Program-made: the position numbers and the translations under genes
Assembly: GCA_903834705.1 (NCBI GenBank)
Contig: CAILKF010000004.1
Location: 1 to 41,830 of the forward strand
Reading direction: 5' to 3'
Length of the DNA: 41,830 nucleotides
DNA from: an uncultured Actinomycetes bacterium
GTDB taxonomy: Bacteria; Actinomycetota; Actinomycetes; Nanopelagicales; Nanopelagicaceae
Notes under the pieces: generated by a model
What the model was told of the DNA's origin: nothing
Seen by the model: only the letters and a program-made list of their open reading frames with translations
The model's database searches: none
Shown here: positions 28,389 through 37,703 of the stretch, one piece after another
Position numbering within the stretch: the stretch's first letter is position 1
Layout of the letters: each line of letters starts with the position of its first letter

Positions 28389-28415
28389 TCTTTTCTCCCC
28401 TGTGTTTGTGTGCTT

Positions 28416-29366
28416 CTATTGTTTGAGATCTTCTGGATAGGCAGGTTGCATCTCTGCAGTTGTTACCCACCCACTTCGAGCATGAATAATTCTCTGGATT
28501 GAATTTGCCACCATATTTTGCGAACCTACTTGTGAACCTATTCCAGGCTTGAGCTGTGTAGTCTGGAAAACTTTGCCATCGAGGGATAGCTCAATCTCGT
28601 CCATTGCAGTCTTCCCGAGAGATGGAAGATCAATATGCCCATAGAAGTGCGAGGTAAACCAAACTTTGCCACCGACGTGAGCGCTATACGTTTGATTAAC
28701 TCCTGCACTTTCTCCAGCTTTTACTGTAAATCGCCCGGGCAGATCAATTTCTTTTTCCGTAATGACGGGCAGAAGCTCTTTTACAATCTTTTCAATTTTC
28801 AATCCCATTGCAGTTGCAACAACAGTCATGGATTGCGGAAACCCTGCATGCCCCAAAATTTCTTCTTTTGCGACAGCTTCCGCAAAGGCTCCAGGAGTTT
28901 TACCGAGTCCGATACGTCCTAGAACAGTTGCGCCAAACCCTGCGATACTGACGGTTCTGCGTACAGCAACGGTGCATCCACGTGGAGCGGCGCCAAGCAA
29001 AGTTAATACAAGTGAGTCAAAGATTAATCCAGGATTAACACCTGTTCCTGCAATGGAGACTGACTTGGATTTTGCTAGCGCATCAAGTTCGTCGGCACGC
29101 TTTGCATCCACCGCCCATGGATAGGCGCATTCCTCAGCAGATACAAGAACATTTGATCCAGCTTTTACTGCACGTTCAATATCACTGGCTACATCTTTGA
29201 AACGAGTAGTAGTTGCGATAATTACTACATCGGCACCGGACTCAAGAGCCTTTGCGCTTTCCGTTCGTCCAAACGGGCCAAGTACTTTGTGATGCGGGAT
29301 AGCTGATAACAATTGCGACACAGTGGTTCCAAGCTGACCTGAACCGTAGATCGCAATTGTTGCCAT
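28416..29366 (-). CDS. NAD(P)-binding DapB-like / diaminopentanoate-dehydrogenase-like oxidoreductase
   Basis: IAIYGSGQLGTTVSQLL Rossmann motif, ADVVIIATTTR, SAEECAYPW, GTGVNPGLIFDSLVLTL. Confidence 0.7.
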   Translation of the reverse strand: MATIAIYGSGQLGTTVSQLLSAIPHHKVLGPFGRTESAKALESGADVVIIATTTRFKDVASDIERAVKAGSNVLVSAEECAYPWAVDAKRADELDALAKSKSVSIAGTGVNPGLIFDSLVLTLLGAAPRGCTVAVRRTVSIAGFGATVLGRIGLGKTPGAFAEAVAKEEILGHAGFPQSMTVVATAMGLKIEKIVKELLPVITEKEIDLPGRFTVKAGESAGVNQTYSAHVGGKVWFTSHFYGHIDLPSLGKTAMDEIELSLDGKVFQTTQLKPGIGSQVGSQNMVANSIQRIIHARSGWVTTAEMQPAYPEDLKQ

Positions 29367-29388
29367 CTTCGTCTCCCCTTAGTACTGC

Positions 29389-30504
29389 CTATTTATCGAC
29401 GCGGTATTGCGCGATGAAATCTTCGTCAAGTTCCCAACCAAATCCAGGAGCATCAGGAAGAACAAATTCACCATTAACCAAAGGTTGGCGATTGGCGAGC
29501 ATCTCCCAGAAAATTGGATCACGTGTTGGTGAAAAGGATTCGACATAAGTTCCGTGAGGAACTGAAGCTAGTAAGTGTGAAGCAACTTGAGCTTCTTCAT
29601 GGTGACCTAGTTGCACATCAAATGATGCTGCAAGAGCTGCAACGCGGCGCCATTCTGTTGGTCCGCCACCCCATGAGGCATCGTAGTTACAAACATCGAT
29701 TGCTCCGTTAACCATCATCTCGCGCATACCAACACGAGAAATTTCGCTCTGACCGGCAGCAACGTTAACGTTTCCGCGAAGTCGAATATCGCGAAGTCCG
29801 CGCCAATCAGCGTGCCAACGAGTTGGTTCTTCAAACCAACGAAGTGGAATTTCACCTTCAATGTGAGAAAGGAAAGTAATCGCTTCATTGACGGTGTATC
29901 CCTGGTTGGCATCAACAACAAATACAAAGTTGTCGCCAACGATTGACTTTGCCAAACGAAGACGTGCTGCATCTTCCTCAGGTGGTTTCGCGCCAATCTT
30001 AAATTTCATTCCAACCATACCAATTTCATCTTTGAAGAATCCAAGCTCGCGCTCTAAATCAGCTTCACTTGAACCGTAGTAACCACCAATACCGATCATT
30101 GGAATGCGATCGCGGAAACCACCCCATAGGCGCCACAGAGGTTGATTGGTGTACTTGCCAAATGCATCCCAAATTGCGCTATCAACACATGCAATTGCTT
30201 GCATGGGAATTGCGCGATCACGGAGTTGATCAAGAGTGACAGGGAGCATTGCATGCCAAATCTTTTCTACTTGGCGCGCATCCATTCCGGTGACAAGTGG
30301 TGCAATTTCATCATGAATTATGGAGAGAACTTCATTTTGCTCTTCATCTGTATCGGCGTTATAGCTTTGCCCGACGATGCCATCTGATGTTGTGATGCGC
30401 GTGATGATTGTGCATCGGTTACGCATCTTGTAATACGAACCCTTGTATAAATGCTTAAGAGGCACTCTTACTGGAATCGTTTCGATTTTCTCTATCTTGG
30501 ACAT
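29389..30504 (-). CDS. Mandelate racemase/muconate lactonizing enzyme family (enolase superfamily)
   Basis: GMKFKIG, VVDANQGYT, RWFEEPTRW, AAGQSE, LGHHEEAQVASHLL; paralog of 38836-39972. Confidence 0.9.
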   Translation of the reverse strand: MSKIEKIETIPVRVPLKHLYKGSYYKMRNRCTIITRITTSDGIVGQSYNADTDEEQNEVLSIIHDEIAPLVTGMDARQVEKIWHAMLPVTLDQLRDRAIPMQAIACVDSAIWDAFGKYTNQPLWRLWGGFRDRIPMIGIGGYYGSSEADLERELGFFKDEIGMVGMKFKIGAKPPEEDAARLRLAKSIVGDNFVFVVDANQGYTVNEAITFLSHIEGEIPLRWFEEPTRWHADWRGLRDIRLRGNVNVAAGQSEISRVGMREMMVNGAIDVCNYDASWGGGPTEWRRVAALAASFDVQLGHHEEAQVASHLLASVPHGTYVESFSPTRDPIFWEMLANRQPLVNGEFVLPDAPGFGWELDEDFIAQYRVDK

Positions 30505-30523
30505 GGCTATTTCCTCTCCCCGT

Positions 30524-30763
30524 TTAGTTACTGTCGCAAATGACTATCGCTTCGCCTGTTTTAATCTCGTCACTTTCCTTGAACAAGAGTTCAAGGATTG
30601 TTCCGGCGATGGGTGAAGGAACTTCTACTGTTGCTTTATCTGTTTCAACTTCCATAATCATGTCACCAGCGGCAATAGTGTCACCGACAGCAATCTTCCA
30701 GGCAACTAAGTAGACCTCATCAACGGTGTCACCGACTCGTGGCATCTTGATTGTCATCTTCAT
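30524..30763 (-). CDS. Stand-alone biotin/lipoyl-attachment domain protein (79 aa)
   Basis: MIMEVETDKATVEVPSPIAGTILELLFKESDEIKTGEAIVI lipoyl motif; full length is one lipoyl domain. Confidence 0.9.
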   Translation of the reverse strand: MKMTIKMPRVGDTVDEVYLVAWKIAVGDTIAAGDMIMEVETDKATVEVPSPIAGTILELLFKESDEIKTGEAIVICDSN

Positions 30764-31761
30764 TAGCGGCCAACCTTTGCAGGGGTGAATATATTTTGGA
30801 ACATTGAAGCAAGGCTTGGCTCAGGTGATGCTTGACATGTTGCCACAACTTTTTCGATTGTTGTTTTCATGTCAGACTTGATCTTTGCGATCTTGTCAGC
30901 ATTAAGTGCACCACTTGCCACAAGGCTCTCTTCTGTTACCTTGATCGGATCGCGCTTTTGCCATTTCTCAAGTTCGCCTTCTGGGCGATACAGAGCTTGG
31001 TCTGCACGTGAGTGACCAGCAAAACGATATGTCTTTGCTTCAATAAGAGTCGGGCCGCCACCACTACGTGCACGATTAACAGCTTCAGTAACTCCCTTTT
31101 GTACAGCCCCAATGTCCATTCCATCTAGCGAGAAGTGAGGCATCTTGTAGCTATCTGCACGCATGTGAAGATCTTCAAGTGGAGTTGTGAGGTTGATACG
31201 TGAATATTCTCCGTACACATTGTTATCGCAAATGAAAATAACTGGAAGATTCCAGATTGCAGCCAAGTTCAAGGTTTCGTGAAAAGCGCCAATATTTGTG
31301 GCGCCATCTCCAAATACCGCAACGGCAACATCATCTGTTTTGCGAACTTGGAAGGAAAGTGCAGCACCTGCTGCTACTGGCATTCCTCCTCCGATAATTG
31401 CAGAAGTTGGAAGTAACCCAAGTTCCATATTGCTCAAGTGCATTGAACCGCCAACACCACCACAGCAACCAATCGTCTTTCCCATGATTTCGCCCAAGAC
31501 AGCTTCTGGACTTAATCCAAGAGCAAGTGCGATTCCGTGGCCACGATATGTTGCAGAAACAATATCTGTTGGGCGGAGAACACTTGCTAGCCCAACTGCA
31601 AGTGCTTCTTGTCCTAAACAAAGATGTGTTGTTCCGCGAATTGATCCAGCAGCAAAGAGACCGTTGATCTGCTCTTCGAATTCACGAATTTCGATCATGC
31701 GCTCATATTGAGCAACAGCATCTTCTTGTACAGCTTTGCGACGCTTAAGTTCGGCAGACAT
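30763..31761 (-). CDS. 2-oxoacid (pyruvate/acetoin-type) dehydrogenase E1 alpha
   Basis: CLGQEALAVGLAS, GDGATNIGAFHETLNLAAIWNLPVIFICDNNVYGEYS thiamine-PP motif; start overlaps E1beta stop (TAATG). Confidence 0.93.
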   Translation of the reverse strand: MSAELKRRKAVQEDAVAQYERMIEIREFEEQINGLFAAGSIRGTTHLCLGQEALAVGLASVLRPTDIVSATYRGHGIALALGLSPEAVLGEIMGKTIGCCGGVGGSMHLSNMELGLLPTSAIIGGGMPVAAGAALSFQVRKTDDVAVAVFGDGATNIGAFHETLNLAAIWNLPVIFICDNNVYGEYSRINLTTPLEDLHMRADSYKMPHFSLDGMDIGAVQKGVTEAVNRARSGGGPTLIEAKTYRFAGHSRADQALYRPEGELEKWQKRDPIKVTEESLVASGALNADKIAKIKSDMKTTIEKVVATCQASPEPSLASMFQNIFTPAKVGR

Positions 31762-32777
31762 TATTTTAAGCCCTCCAATTCCCACCAAGATTTCGGGGTG
31801 GTTCCAGATTTCAATGATTCGGTTAATTGACGAGCAACATCATCTGCAGTTGGTACAAAGCGCGCCTCAAGCACACCACTGTAAGGAACTGGAACATCTG
31901 GTGTAGTAATGCGGAAAGGTGCACCTTTGAGTTGGCTAAAGAGTTCTGACGTAGCAGCTGCCACGATTTCAGATCCCCATCCACCGCTCTTTGGTGCTTC
32001 TTCGACTACCACTAAACGGCCCGTCTTCTTAACGGAGGTAAGAACTGTTTCGCGATCCCATGGGACAACAGTTGCAAGATCGATGAGTTCTACATCAAGA
32101 CCAGACTTTTCAATCGCACTGCGAGATACGTTGACCATTTGACCTAAGGCAACAACAGTTATGTCGCTTCCCTTGCGAAGAACGCGTGCTTTGCCAATTG
32201 GCAGAACGAGTGAAGTATCAACATCTCCACGCTCTGCATAAAGAATGCGAGGTTCAAGAATCATTACTGGATCTGGATCTTGAATCGAAGCGCGCATCAA
32301 TGAGTACGCAGCTTGAGCATCACTTGGACATACAACTTTCAAACCAGGAGTTGCTGCAACCCAGTTTTCAAGAGTTTGTGAGTGTTGGCAACCGAAGCCA
32401 AGACCTGAACCTACAGAGGCGCGCACAACCATCGGCACTGAAAGTTTGCCGTTACTGAGGTAGCGCATTTTTGCAGCTTCTGTTACGAGTTGATCAAGAG
32501 CAACGCCAAGAAATTCCATAAACATAATTTCAACAACAGGCTTCATTCCCATGATGGCTGCACCAACTGCTGCGCCAGTAAATCCCATTTCAGAAATCGG
32601 AGTGTCGCGTATTCGCAGTGGGCCAAATTCGGTGAGTAAACCTTCTGAAGTTTTAAATGGACCTTCAGCTTCAGCCACGTCTTCACCAAATAACATGACA
32701 GTTGAATCAGCGCGCATTTCATCGGCAAGGGCGCTAACAATTGCCTGCCTAAATCTCATTGGTGTTGTTGTACCCAT
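31761..32777 (-). CDS. 2-oxoacid (pyruvate/acetoin-type) dehydrogenase E1 beta
   Basis: LFGEDVAEAEGPFKTSEGL, RDTPISEMGFTGAAVGAAIMGMKPVVEIMFMEF, LIDLATVVPWDRETV, VVVEEAPKSGGWGSEI. Start 32777 with GGGAGTGAC upstream. Confidence 0.93.
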   Translation of the reverse strand: MGTTTPMRFRQAIVSALADEMRADSTVMLFGEDVAEAEGPFKTSEGLLTEFGPLRIRDTPISEMGFTGAAVGAAIMGMKPVVEIMFMEFLGVALDQLVTEAAKMRYLSNGKLSVPMVVRASVGSGLGFGCQHSQTLENWVAATPGLKVVCPSDAQAAYSLMRASIQDPDPVMILEPRILYAERGDVDTSLVLPIGKARVLRKGSDITVVALGQMVNVSRSAIEKSGLDVELIDLATVVPWDRETVLTSVKKTGRLVVVEEAPKSGGWGSEIVAAATSELFSQLKGAPFRITTPDVPVPYSGVLEARFVPTADDVARQLTESLKSGTTPKSWWELEGLK

Positions 32778-32848
32778 GTCACTCCCTTTATTTCTCCCCC
32801 ATGCGCGCGGTCTATACCGAAGGCTGGAATCGTTGCTAGGATATTCTC

Positions 32849-32887
32849 GTGAGCGCAATCAAGTCAATACCCAGCGATGTCATCTAA
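32849..32887 (+). other. Possible leaderless 12-codon upstream ORF (MSAIKSIPSDVI)
   Basis: TAGGAT -10-like box then 6 nt then GTG 32849; reads 12 codons to TAA 32885-32887, overlapping the CaiB ATG at 32877. Confidence 0.35.
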
Positions 32888-34004
32888 GACACCTCCACCA
32901 CACTTGCCCCTATTTGGGGTCAAAGTCCTGGATGCAACCTCAAACATTGCCGGCCCATTCAGTGGCGCAGTCTTGGCCGATCTTGGAGCCGAGGTAATCA
33001 AAATTGAAACCCCCATTGGCGACCCAGCTCGTGCCATGTCCCCCATCGATGGGGATAGATCAGCATATTTTCATGTAGTCAATCGAAATAAAACCGCCGT
33101 CAGTATCGACCTCAAATCCAAAGATGGTCGGGCGAAGTTAGATGAAATGCTCGACAGTTGCGATGTTTTCTTAACTAATTTTCTTCCAGAAAGATTGCAA
33201 GCACTCAATCTCACATCCCAAGAATTGCGAGCAAAACGACCACGACTAATTTTTGGAAATCTCTCCTCGTATGGAATCGAAGGCCCCGATGCTGCAGCTC
33301 CGGGTTATGACGCAACCGTGCAAGCGCGTACCGGAATCATGCACGTTACGGGGGAACCAGATGGAAATCCTGTTCGCGCCGGAGTTTCAGTTTTAGATAT
33401 TGGTGGCGGAATGTGGCTTGCCATTGGAGTACTCGCAGCCCTTGTAAAACGCGATAGGACTGGCGAAGGAAGTGTTGTAGAAACATCCCTCTTTGAAACA
33501 GGTGCGCTCTGGGTGAGTTATCACCTATCTGCTAACCAACTCACTGGTAACGCATCGGTTCGATCAGGTGCAGGACATCCCGCATTCTCTCCCTATGGCC
33601 TTTTCACAACTTCAAGCGGCACTCTGTGTATCGGCGTCGGAAATGACAATATTTTTTCAAAGCTATGTACTTTAATTAATCGAAAAGATTTATTCGAGGA
33701 CGCTCGGTTTACAACAAATTCAGATCGTGTTGCGAATGCACTTGCACTGAAAATTGAAATTGAAAAAGCACTTTCAGCTAACGACGCAGTTCACTGGGCG
33801 CAAGTATTAGGTGGCGGCGGGGTTCCAGCAGATCGAGTTTCCTTACCTGAAGATTTGCGTAACGATCCGCAGGCACAAGCAATGGGCATCTTGCTTGATT
33901 ACCCTGACAACACAACAAAAGTTGAACAAATTCCAGGACTTCCACTTCGCTTCGACGGTGAGCGGCCACCCATCAGGTTTGCCGCCCCCCATCTAGAGCG
34001 ATGA
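32877..34004 (+). CDS. CaiB/BaiF family (family III) CoA-transferase
   Basis: LFGVKVLDATSNIAGPFSGAVLADLGAEVIKIETPIGDPAR, VNRNKTAVSIDLKS, NFLPERLQALNL; PGYDATVQARTGIMHVTGEPDG. Confidence 0.93.
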   Translation: MSSKTPPPHLPLFGVKVLDATSNIAGPFSGAVLADLGAEVIKIETPIGDPARAMSPIDGDRSAYFHVVNRNKTAVSIDLKSKDGRAKLDEMLDSCDVFLTNFLPERLQALNLTSQELRAKRPRLIFGNLSSYGIEGPDAAAPGYDATVQARTGIMHVTGEPDGNPVRAGVSVLDIGGGMWLAIGVLAALVKRDRTGEGSVVETSLFETGALWVSYHLSANQLTGNASVRSGAGHPAFSPYGLFTTSSGTLCIGVGNDNIFSKLCTLINRKDLFEDARFTTNSDRVANALALKIEIEKALSANDAVHWAQVLGGGGVPADRVSLPEDLRNDPQAQAMGILLDYPDNTTKVEQIPGLPLRFDGERPPIRFAAPHLER

Positions 34005-34005
34005 A

Positions 34006-34767
34006 TTAATACATTAATTGCCCGCCTGAAATGTTCATAACAGTTCCTGTTATGTAACTTGCAGCATCAGAGGCTAGGAAAACAACGCCTCCTGCTAACT
34101 CATCTGGATCTGCCAATCGACCAATTGGAATCATGGATACAAATCCTGCCAATGCTTCTGGAGTCTGATTGCCCGTCATCATTGGAGTATCAACCCCTCC
34201 AGGGGAAACTGCGTTAACACGAATTCCTTCTGTGGCAAATGATCGAGCAAAACCTTTTGTCAGTGAAACAACTCCACCTTTACTCGCAGCGTAGGCAACA
34301 GATCCACCAAATCCACCAGTCCACCAACCTTGTGAAGTGAAATTGACGATAGAGCCTTTTGTTCCAGCTGCTTTAAACGAATCGCGCGCTGCGCGATTTA
34401 AAAAGAAGGTTCCTTTGAGGTTCGTATCAATCTGAAAGTCCCAATCATCTTCTGTGACTTCATCAACAGTGGCACGTCGACGCAATACTGCCGCGCAATG
34501 TGCCAATGCGGCCATCGGTGCCATCTTCTGTGCCATTTCAAAAATGCCAGCTTGATTAGAAAGTTTTGATAAATCGATTTCCAAAGCCTTATGGCCCGAG
34601 CCCGGAAGAGTTGCGATGATGTCGTTAAGCGGAGTTCCAGGAATATCAACTAACAAGACATGCGAACCCACCTCGGCAAATGCTCGAACCACCGAGCGAC
34701 CGATGCCACCTGCTGCGCCAGTTACAACAACGCTCTTACCAACTAGCCCACTATCGTTGCGCCACAT
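34006..34767 (-). CDS. SDR family oxidoreductase
   Basis: VVTGAAGGIGRSV, YAASKGGVVSLTKGFARSFATEGIRVNAVSPGG, NISGGQLMY; GGGAAG RBS before ATG 34767. Confidence 0.92.
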   Translation of the reverse strand: MWRNDSGLVGKSVVVTGAAGGIGRSVVRAFAEVGSHVLLVDIPGTPLNDIIATLPGSGHKALEIDLSKLSNQAGIFEMAQKMAPMAALAHCAAVLRRRATVDEVTEDDWDFQIDTNLKGTFFLNRAARDSFKAAGTKGSIVNFTSQGWWTGGFGGSVAYAASKGGVVSLTKGFARSFATEGIRVNAVSPGGVDTPMMTGNQTPEALAGFVSMIPIGRLADPDELAGGVVFLASDAASYITGTVMNISGGQLMY

Positions 34768-34824
34768 GAACTTCCCCTTTGCCATTAGTGTGTCCAGAAT
34801 CAAAGTCTAATTTCGCAAAAGGCT

Positions 34825-34852
34825 ACCCTAACTTTCCTTCAAATGTTAGGGT
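34825..34852. promoter_or_regulatory. Inverted repeat in divergent SDR/SDR intergenic region
   Basis: ACCCTAAC-tttccttcaaat-GTTAGGGT, perfect 8-bp arms. Confidence 0.55.
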
Positions 34853-34901
34853 TCCAATTCAGATTACCCGCCAGTCCAGCACTGACATAGGAGTGAATTA
34901 C

Positions 34902-35672
34902 ATGACATCGCCATCAGAATTATTTGGAATTGAAGGTACTCGAGTTTTTATTACTGGAGGCACGGGCGGTATCGGAACAGGCTTAGTAGGTGGATTCTTA
35001 AACGCCGGCGCAAAAGTATGCGTTGCCGCCCGCTCCGACGAGAGCATCGATACGACTCGAGCTCAATTTCCAGAATTTAAAGATAGTTTGTCCTTTGTCA
35101 CGTGCGACCTCAATGAAGATGGCTCCGTACTTAAATCAGTTGCAGATGCCCGAGCCATACTTGGTGCAATAGATATCGCAGTTCTGGCACATGGCAATGT
35201 ATTTCCAGGACCAGCACTGGAGACCACTCTTGATTCCTGGAATACGCAAATTCAAGTAAACCTCACCGCAACTTTCCGAATTGCTCAAGCGGTTGCTCCC
35301 GAAATGATCGCTCGCAAGCGAGGCAAAATTATCACTATCGCAAGCATGCTCACTTTCCAAGGTGGACTCAATGCTTCAAGTTATGCTGCCAGCAAAGGTG
35401 GAGTTGGCCAATTAACAAAAGCGCTTTCAAATGAATGGGCACCCCATGGCGTTAACGTCAATGCAATCGCTCCTGGCTACATCAAAACAAAACTTAACAA
35501 ACATGTTTGGCAAGATCCTGAGCGAGCAAAAGGCGTACTTGCTCGTCTGACAAGTGGGCGTTGGGGCGAGCCAAGTGACTTAGTGGGACCAACATTATTC
35601 CTAGCATCACCTGCATCTGATTATCTCCACGGAATTATTCTGCCGGTTGATGGTGGTTGGCTCTCCCGATGA
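34902..35672 (+). CDS. SDR family oxidoreductase
   Basis: ITGGTGGIGTGLV, YAASKGGVGQLTKALSNEWAPHGVNVNAIAPGY, PVDGGWLSR; GGAG RBS before ATG 34902. Confidence 0.92.
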   Translation: MTSPSELFGIEGTRVFITGGTGGIGTGLVGGFLNAGAKVCVAARSDESIDTTRAQFPEFKDSLSFVTCDLNEDGSVLKSVADARAILGAIDIAVLAHGNVFPGPALETTLDSWNTQIQVNLTATFRIAQAVAPEMIARKRGKIITIASMLTFQGGLNASSYAASKGGVGQLTKALSNEWAPHGVNVNAIAPGYIKTKLNKHVWQDPERAKGVLARLTSGRWGEPSDLVGPTLFLASPASDYLHGIILPVDGGWLSR

Positions 35673-36520
35673 AAATCGGCATTGACACCTACAGTTTTCA
35701 TCGATTCTTTGGAGAAACAACAAAATGGGAAGTTGCGAGCGAGGAAAAATGGACGATCACAGAGTTCTTGGAATTTGCCGCAACTAATAGCATCAAGGTT
35801 GTCACGCTGGAAACTTGCTATCTCAACCCAAAAGATCCATCGCTTGAAAGTGAATTGAAACAATGGCTAGCAGATGACTCAACACGAGAAATTGCTTTTA
35901 CTTGGGGTCATCCCAACGGCTTTGACGGTGGGAAAAAACCAGAAGCCTTAGAAAACGCTTTGGATTTCCTTCATCTTTCACACGCACTTGGCCTTGAGCA
36001 AATGCGCATCGTTTTAGGTAATCATTGGAACTTTGCAACTGCCCCCGCCGAACGCTTTCCACTACTCCTGCCAATCATCACAAAACTTCTTGAATTAGCA
36101 ACCGAATACAACATGCGTATTGCGGTTGAGAATCATGCTGATTTCCCGGTGCGAACACTCATGAAATATATTGAAAGCTTTGACAGCCCTCGCCTTGGCA
36201 TGTGCTTTGATTTTGGTAATTCCATACGAGTAGGTGATGATCCAGTACTTGTATTACAAGATGTTGATATCAATAAAATTTTCATGGTTCAGGTTAAGGA
36301 TGTAAGAAGAATGCCAGGGCATGAAGAGCCAACAGGATGGTGGCCAACAGTTCTCTACGGAACAGGGGACGCCAACCCGGGTAAATGCCTTCAGATTCTC
36401 AGATCACATGGCTTTAAAGACCCAATTGTTGTAGAACTTTCCAACGTCTTTACAGGACTTACTGAAAAGGAAGTTGCTGTTCAAGCCATAGCTTTCGTAC
36501 GTAAAGAACTATTGGGCTGA
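35669..36520 (+). CDS. Sugar phosphate isomerase/epimerase (AP-endonuclease-2 / xylose-isomerase-like TIM barrel)
   Basis: MKIGIDTYSFHRFFGE, RIAVENHADFPVRTLMKYIESFDSPRLGMCFDFGN, VQVKD, VELSN; ATGA overlap with upstream SDR. Confidence 0.85.
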   Translation: MKIGIDTYSFHRFFGETTKWEVASEEKWTITEFLEFAATNSIKVVTLETCYLNPKDPSLESELKQWLADDSTREIAFTWGHPNGFDGGKKPEALENALDFLHLSHALGLEQMRIVLGNHWNFATAPAERFPLLLPIITKLLELATEYNMRIAVENHADFPVRTLMKYIESFDSPRLGMCFDFGNSIRVGDDPVLVLQDVDINKIFMVQVKDVRRMPGHEEPTGWWPTVLYGTGDANPGKCLQILRSHGFKDPIVVELSNVFTGLTEKEVAVQAIAFVRKELLG

Positions 36521-37702
36521 TTTAGCTATCTCTTCAAAAAGTTTCCATAGTTTCTCATTAGGTCTACCTTGCACGAAATCTTTAGCTAACTGAGATATTT
36601 CCTCAGCGCGTGGACCTGCCATGGAATTCCACTTTGAGTGAGCCCATGCCTGCTCTTGCGGGAGTTCAAGTGCAACTCCTGGTGGTTTTAACTGCTCCTC
36701 GGAATCTGATCCACTTGAGGTATGAACAACAATTTTTGCCGCACCGATTGGCACATCACTCGGTATGACCGATACAAGTTTTTCAATCTCTGACGCAGGC
36801 AACAGATGCGTTGGATCCTTTGATGCCCAAGCCGAAGCAACGCAAGATTTAATTGTCCACCAACTTCCGCCCCGACTTCCATCCAGGATCGGTGCAATGC
36901 CCTGAGCGATGTGAACTTCTATAGATTTCAATTCACCTTGAGATCGCGCAGATAGTCGCGAAGTTGCCAAAACTGCCGACTGCGAAAATCCATTCGTAGC
37001 AAATGGCCGAATGCTTGCAGTAGCAACGCCATCCGAAACAATCGCATCTCCCCCAGTTGCAGAATAAAGTTCTAAAACTCCACGGGATTCTTCCCAAAGT
37101 TCATCGATGGAACGGGCATCAGACATCGCAGAAACTAATCCGAGTGTTGTTGCTGCTGCTCTATTAAATGACGCAGCGCCTTCTCGCTCTCGCGGAGCTT
37201 TAGAGCTTCCTGCCATGTTTGTAATTGCTAAACGCAAAGAGTTCTGATGTTGGCTTTCATTTAAACCAAGCATGACTGATGCGGCACTTGCAGATGCCAC
37301 TGCTCCTGCAGTTGACGTAACATGCCATTTCATCCGATGAGACACACCAAGAAAATTTCCTATTGAATTACCAGCTTGGTAACCACTGTAAGCCGCCTGG
37401 ATTGCATTGGTGCGAAGCGACGGATCTTTCATACACAAAGGGAAAATAGTTGACCATACGATTGCTCCGAAGTGAGCACCCAGCGACCAGTCAACATCGT
37501 CTCGGTCATTACTACTAGCGAGCATCGACAAATAGGCGCCGAAACCAATCGAACCATCTTGAGCAAGAGCTCTTTGTTTCACTTTCGTGCCATCAATCAG
37601 GCTAGCCAAATAATCGTTGAGCAATAGCTCCAACCGATCAAGGTTGTCAGGAATTGCAACGGACTGACTCAGTTTTACTAAAAGGTCGTCGCCGGCAGAC
37701 AC
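36509..37702 (-). CDS. MmgE/PrpD family protein
   Basis: GSIGFGAYLSMLASSNDRDDVDWSLGAHFGAIVWSTIFPLC, YQAGNSIGNFLGVSHRMKWHVTSTAGAVASASAASVMLGLNESQ. GTG 37702 lies 1 nt after the LacI stop. Confidence 0.8.
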   Translation of the reverse strand: MSAGDDLLVKLSQSVAIPDNLDRLELLLNDYLASLIDGTKVKQRALAQDGSIGFGAYLSMLASSNDRDDVDWSLGAHFGAIVWSTIFPLCMKDPSLRTNAIQAAYSGYQAGNSIGNFLGVSHRMKWHVTSTAGAVASASAASVMLGLNESQHQNSLRLAITNMAGSSKAPREREGAASFNRAAATTLGLVSAMSDARSIDELWEESRGVLELYSATGGDAIVSDGVATASIRPFATNGFSQSAVLATSRLSARSQGELKSIEVHIAQGIAPILDGSRGGSWWTIKSCVASAWASKDPTHLLPASEIEKLVSVIPSDVPIGAAKIVVHTSSGSDSEEQLKPPGVALELPQEQAWAHSKWNSMAGPRAEEISQLAKDFVQGRPNEKLWKLFEEIAKSAQ

Positions 37703-37703
37703 C

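Noticed and set aside
32810-32826. TATACCGAAGG upstream of E1beta resembling part of the IclR operator
   Set aside because: Left half-site GTTCGG missing and third half-site absent; too weak to include in the regulon.
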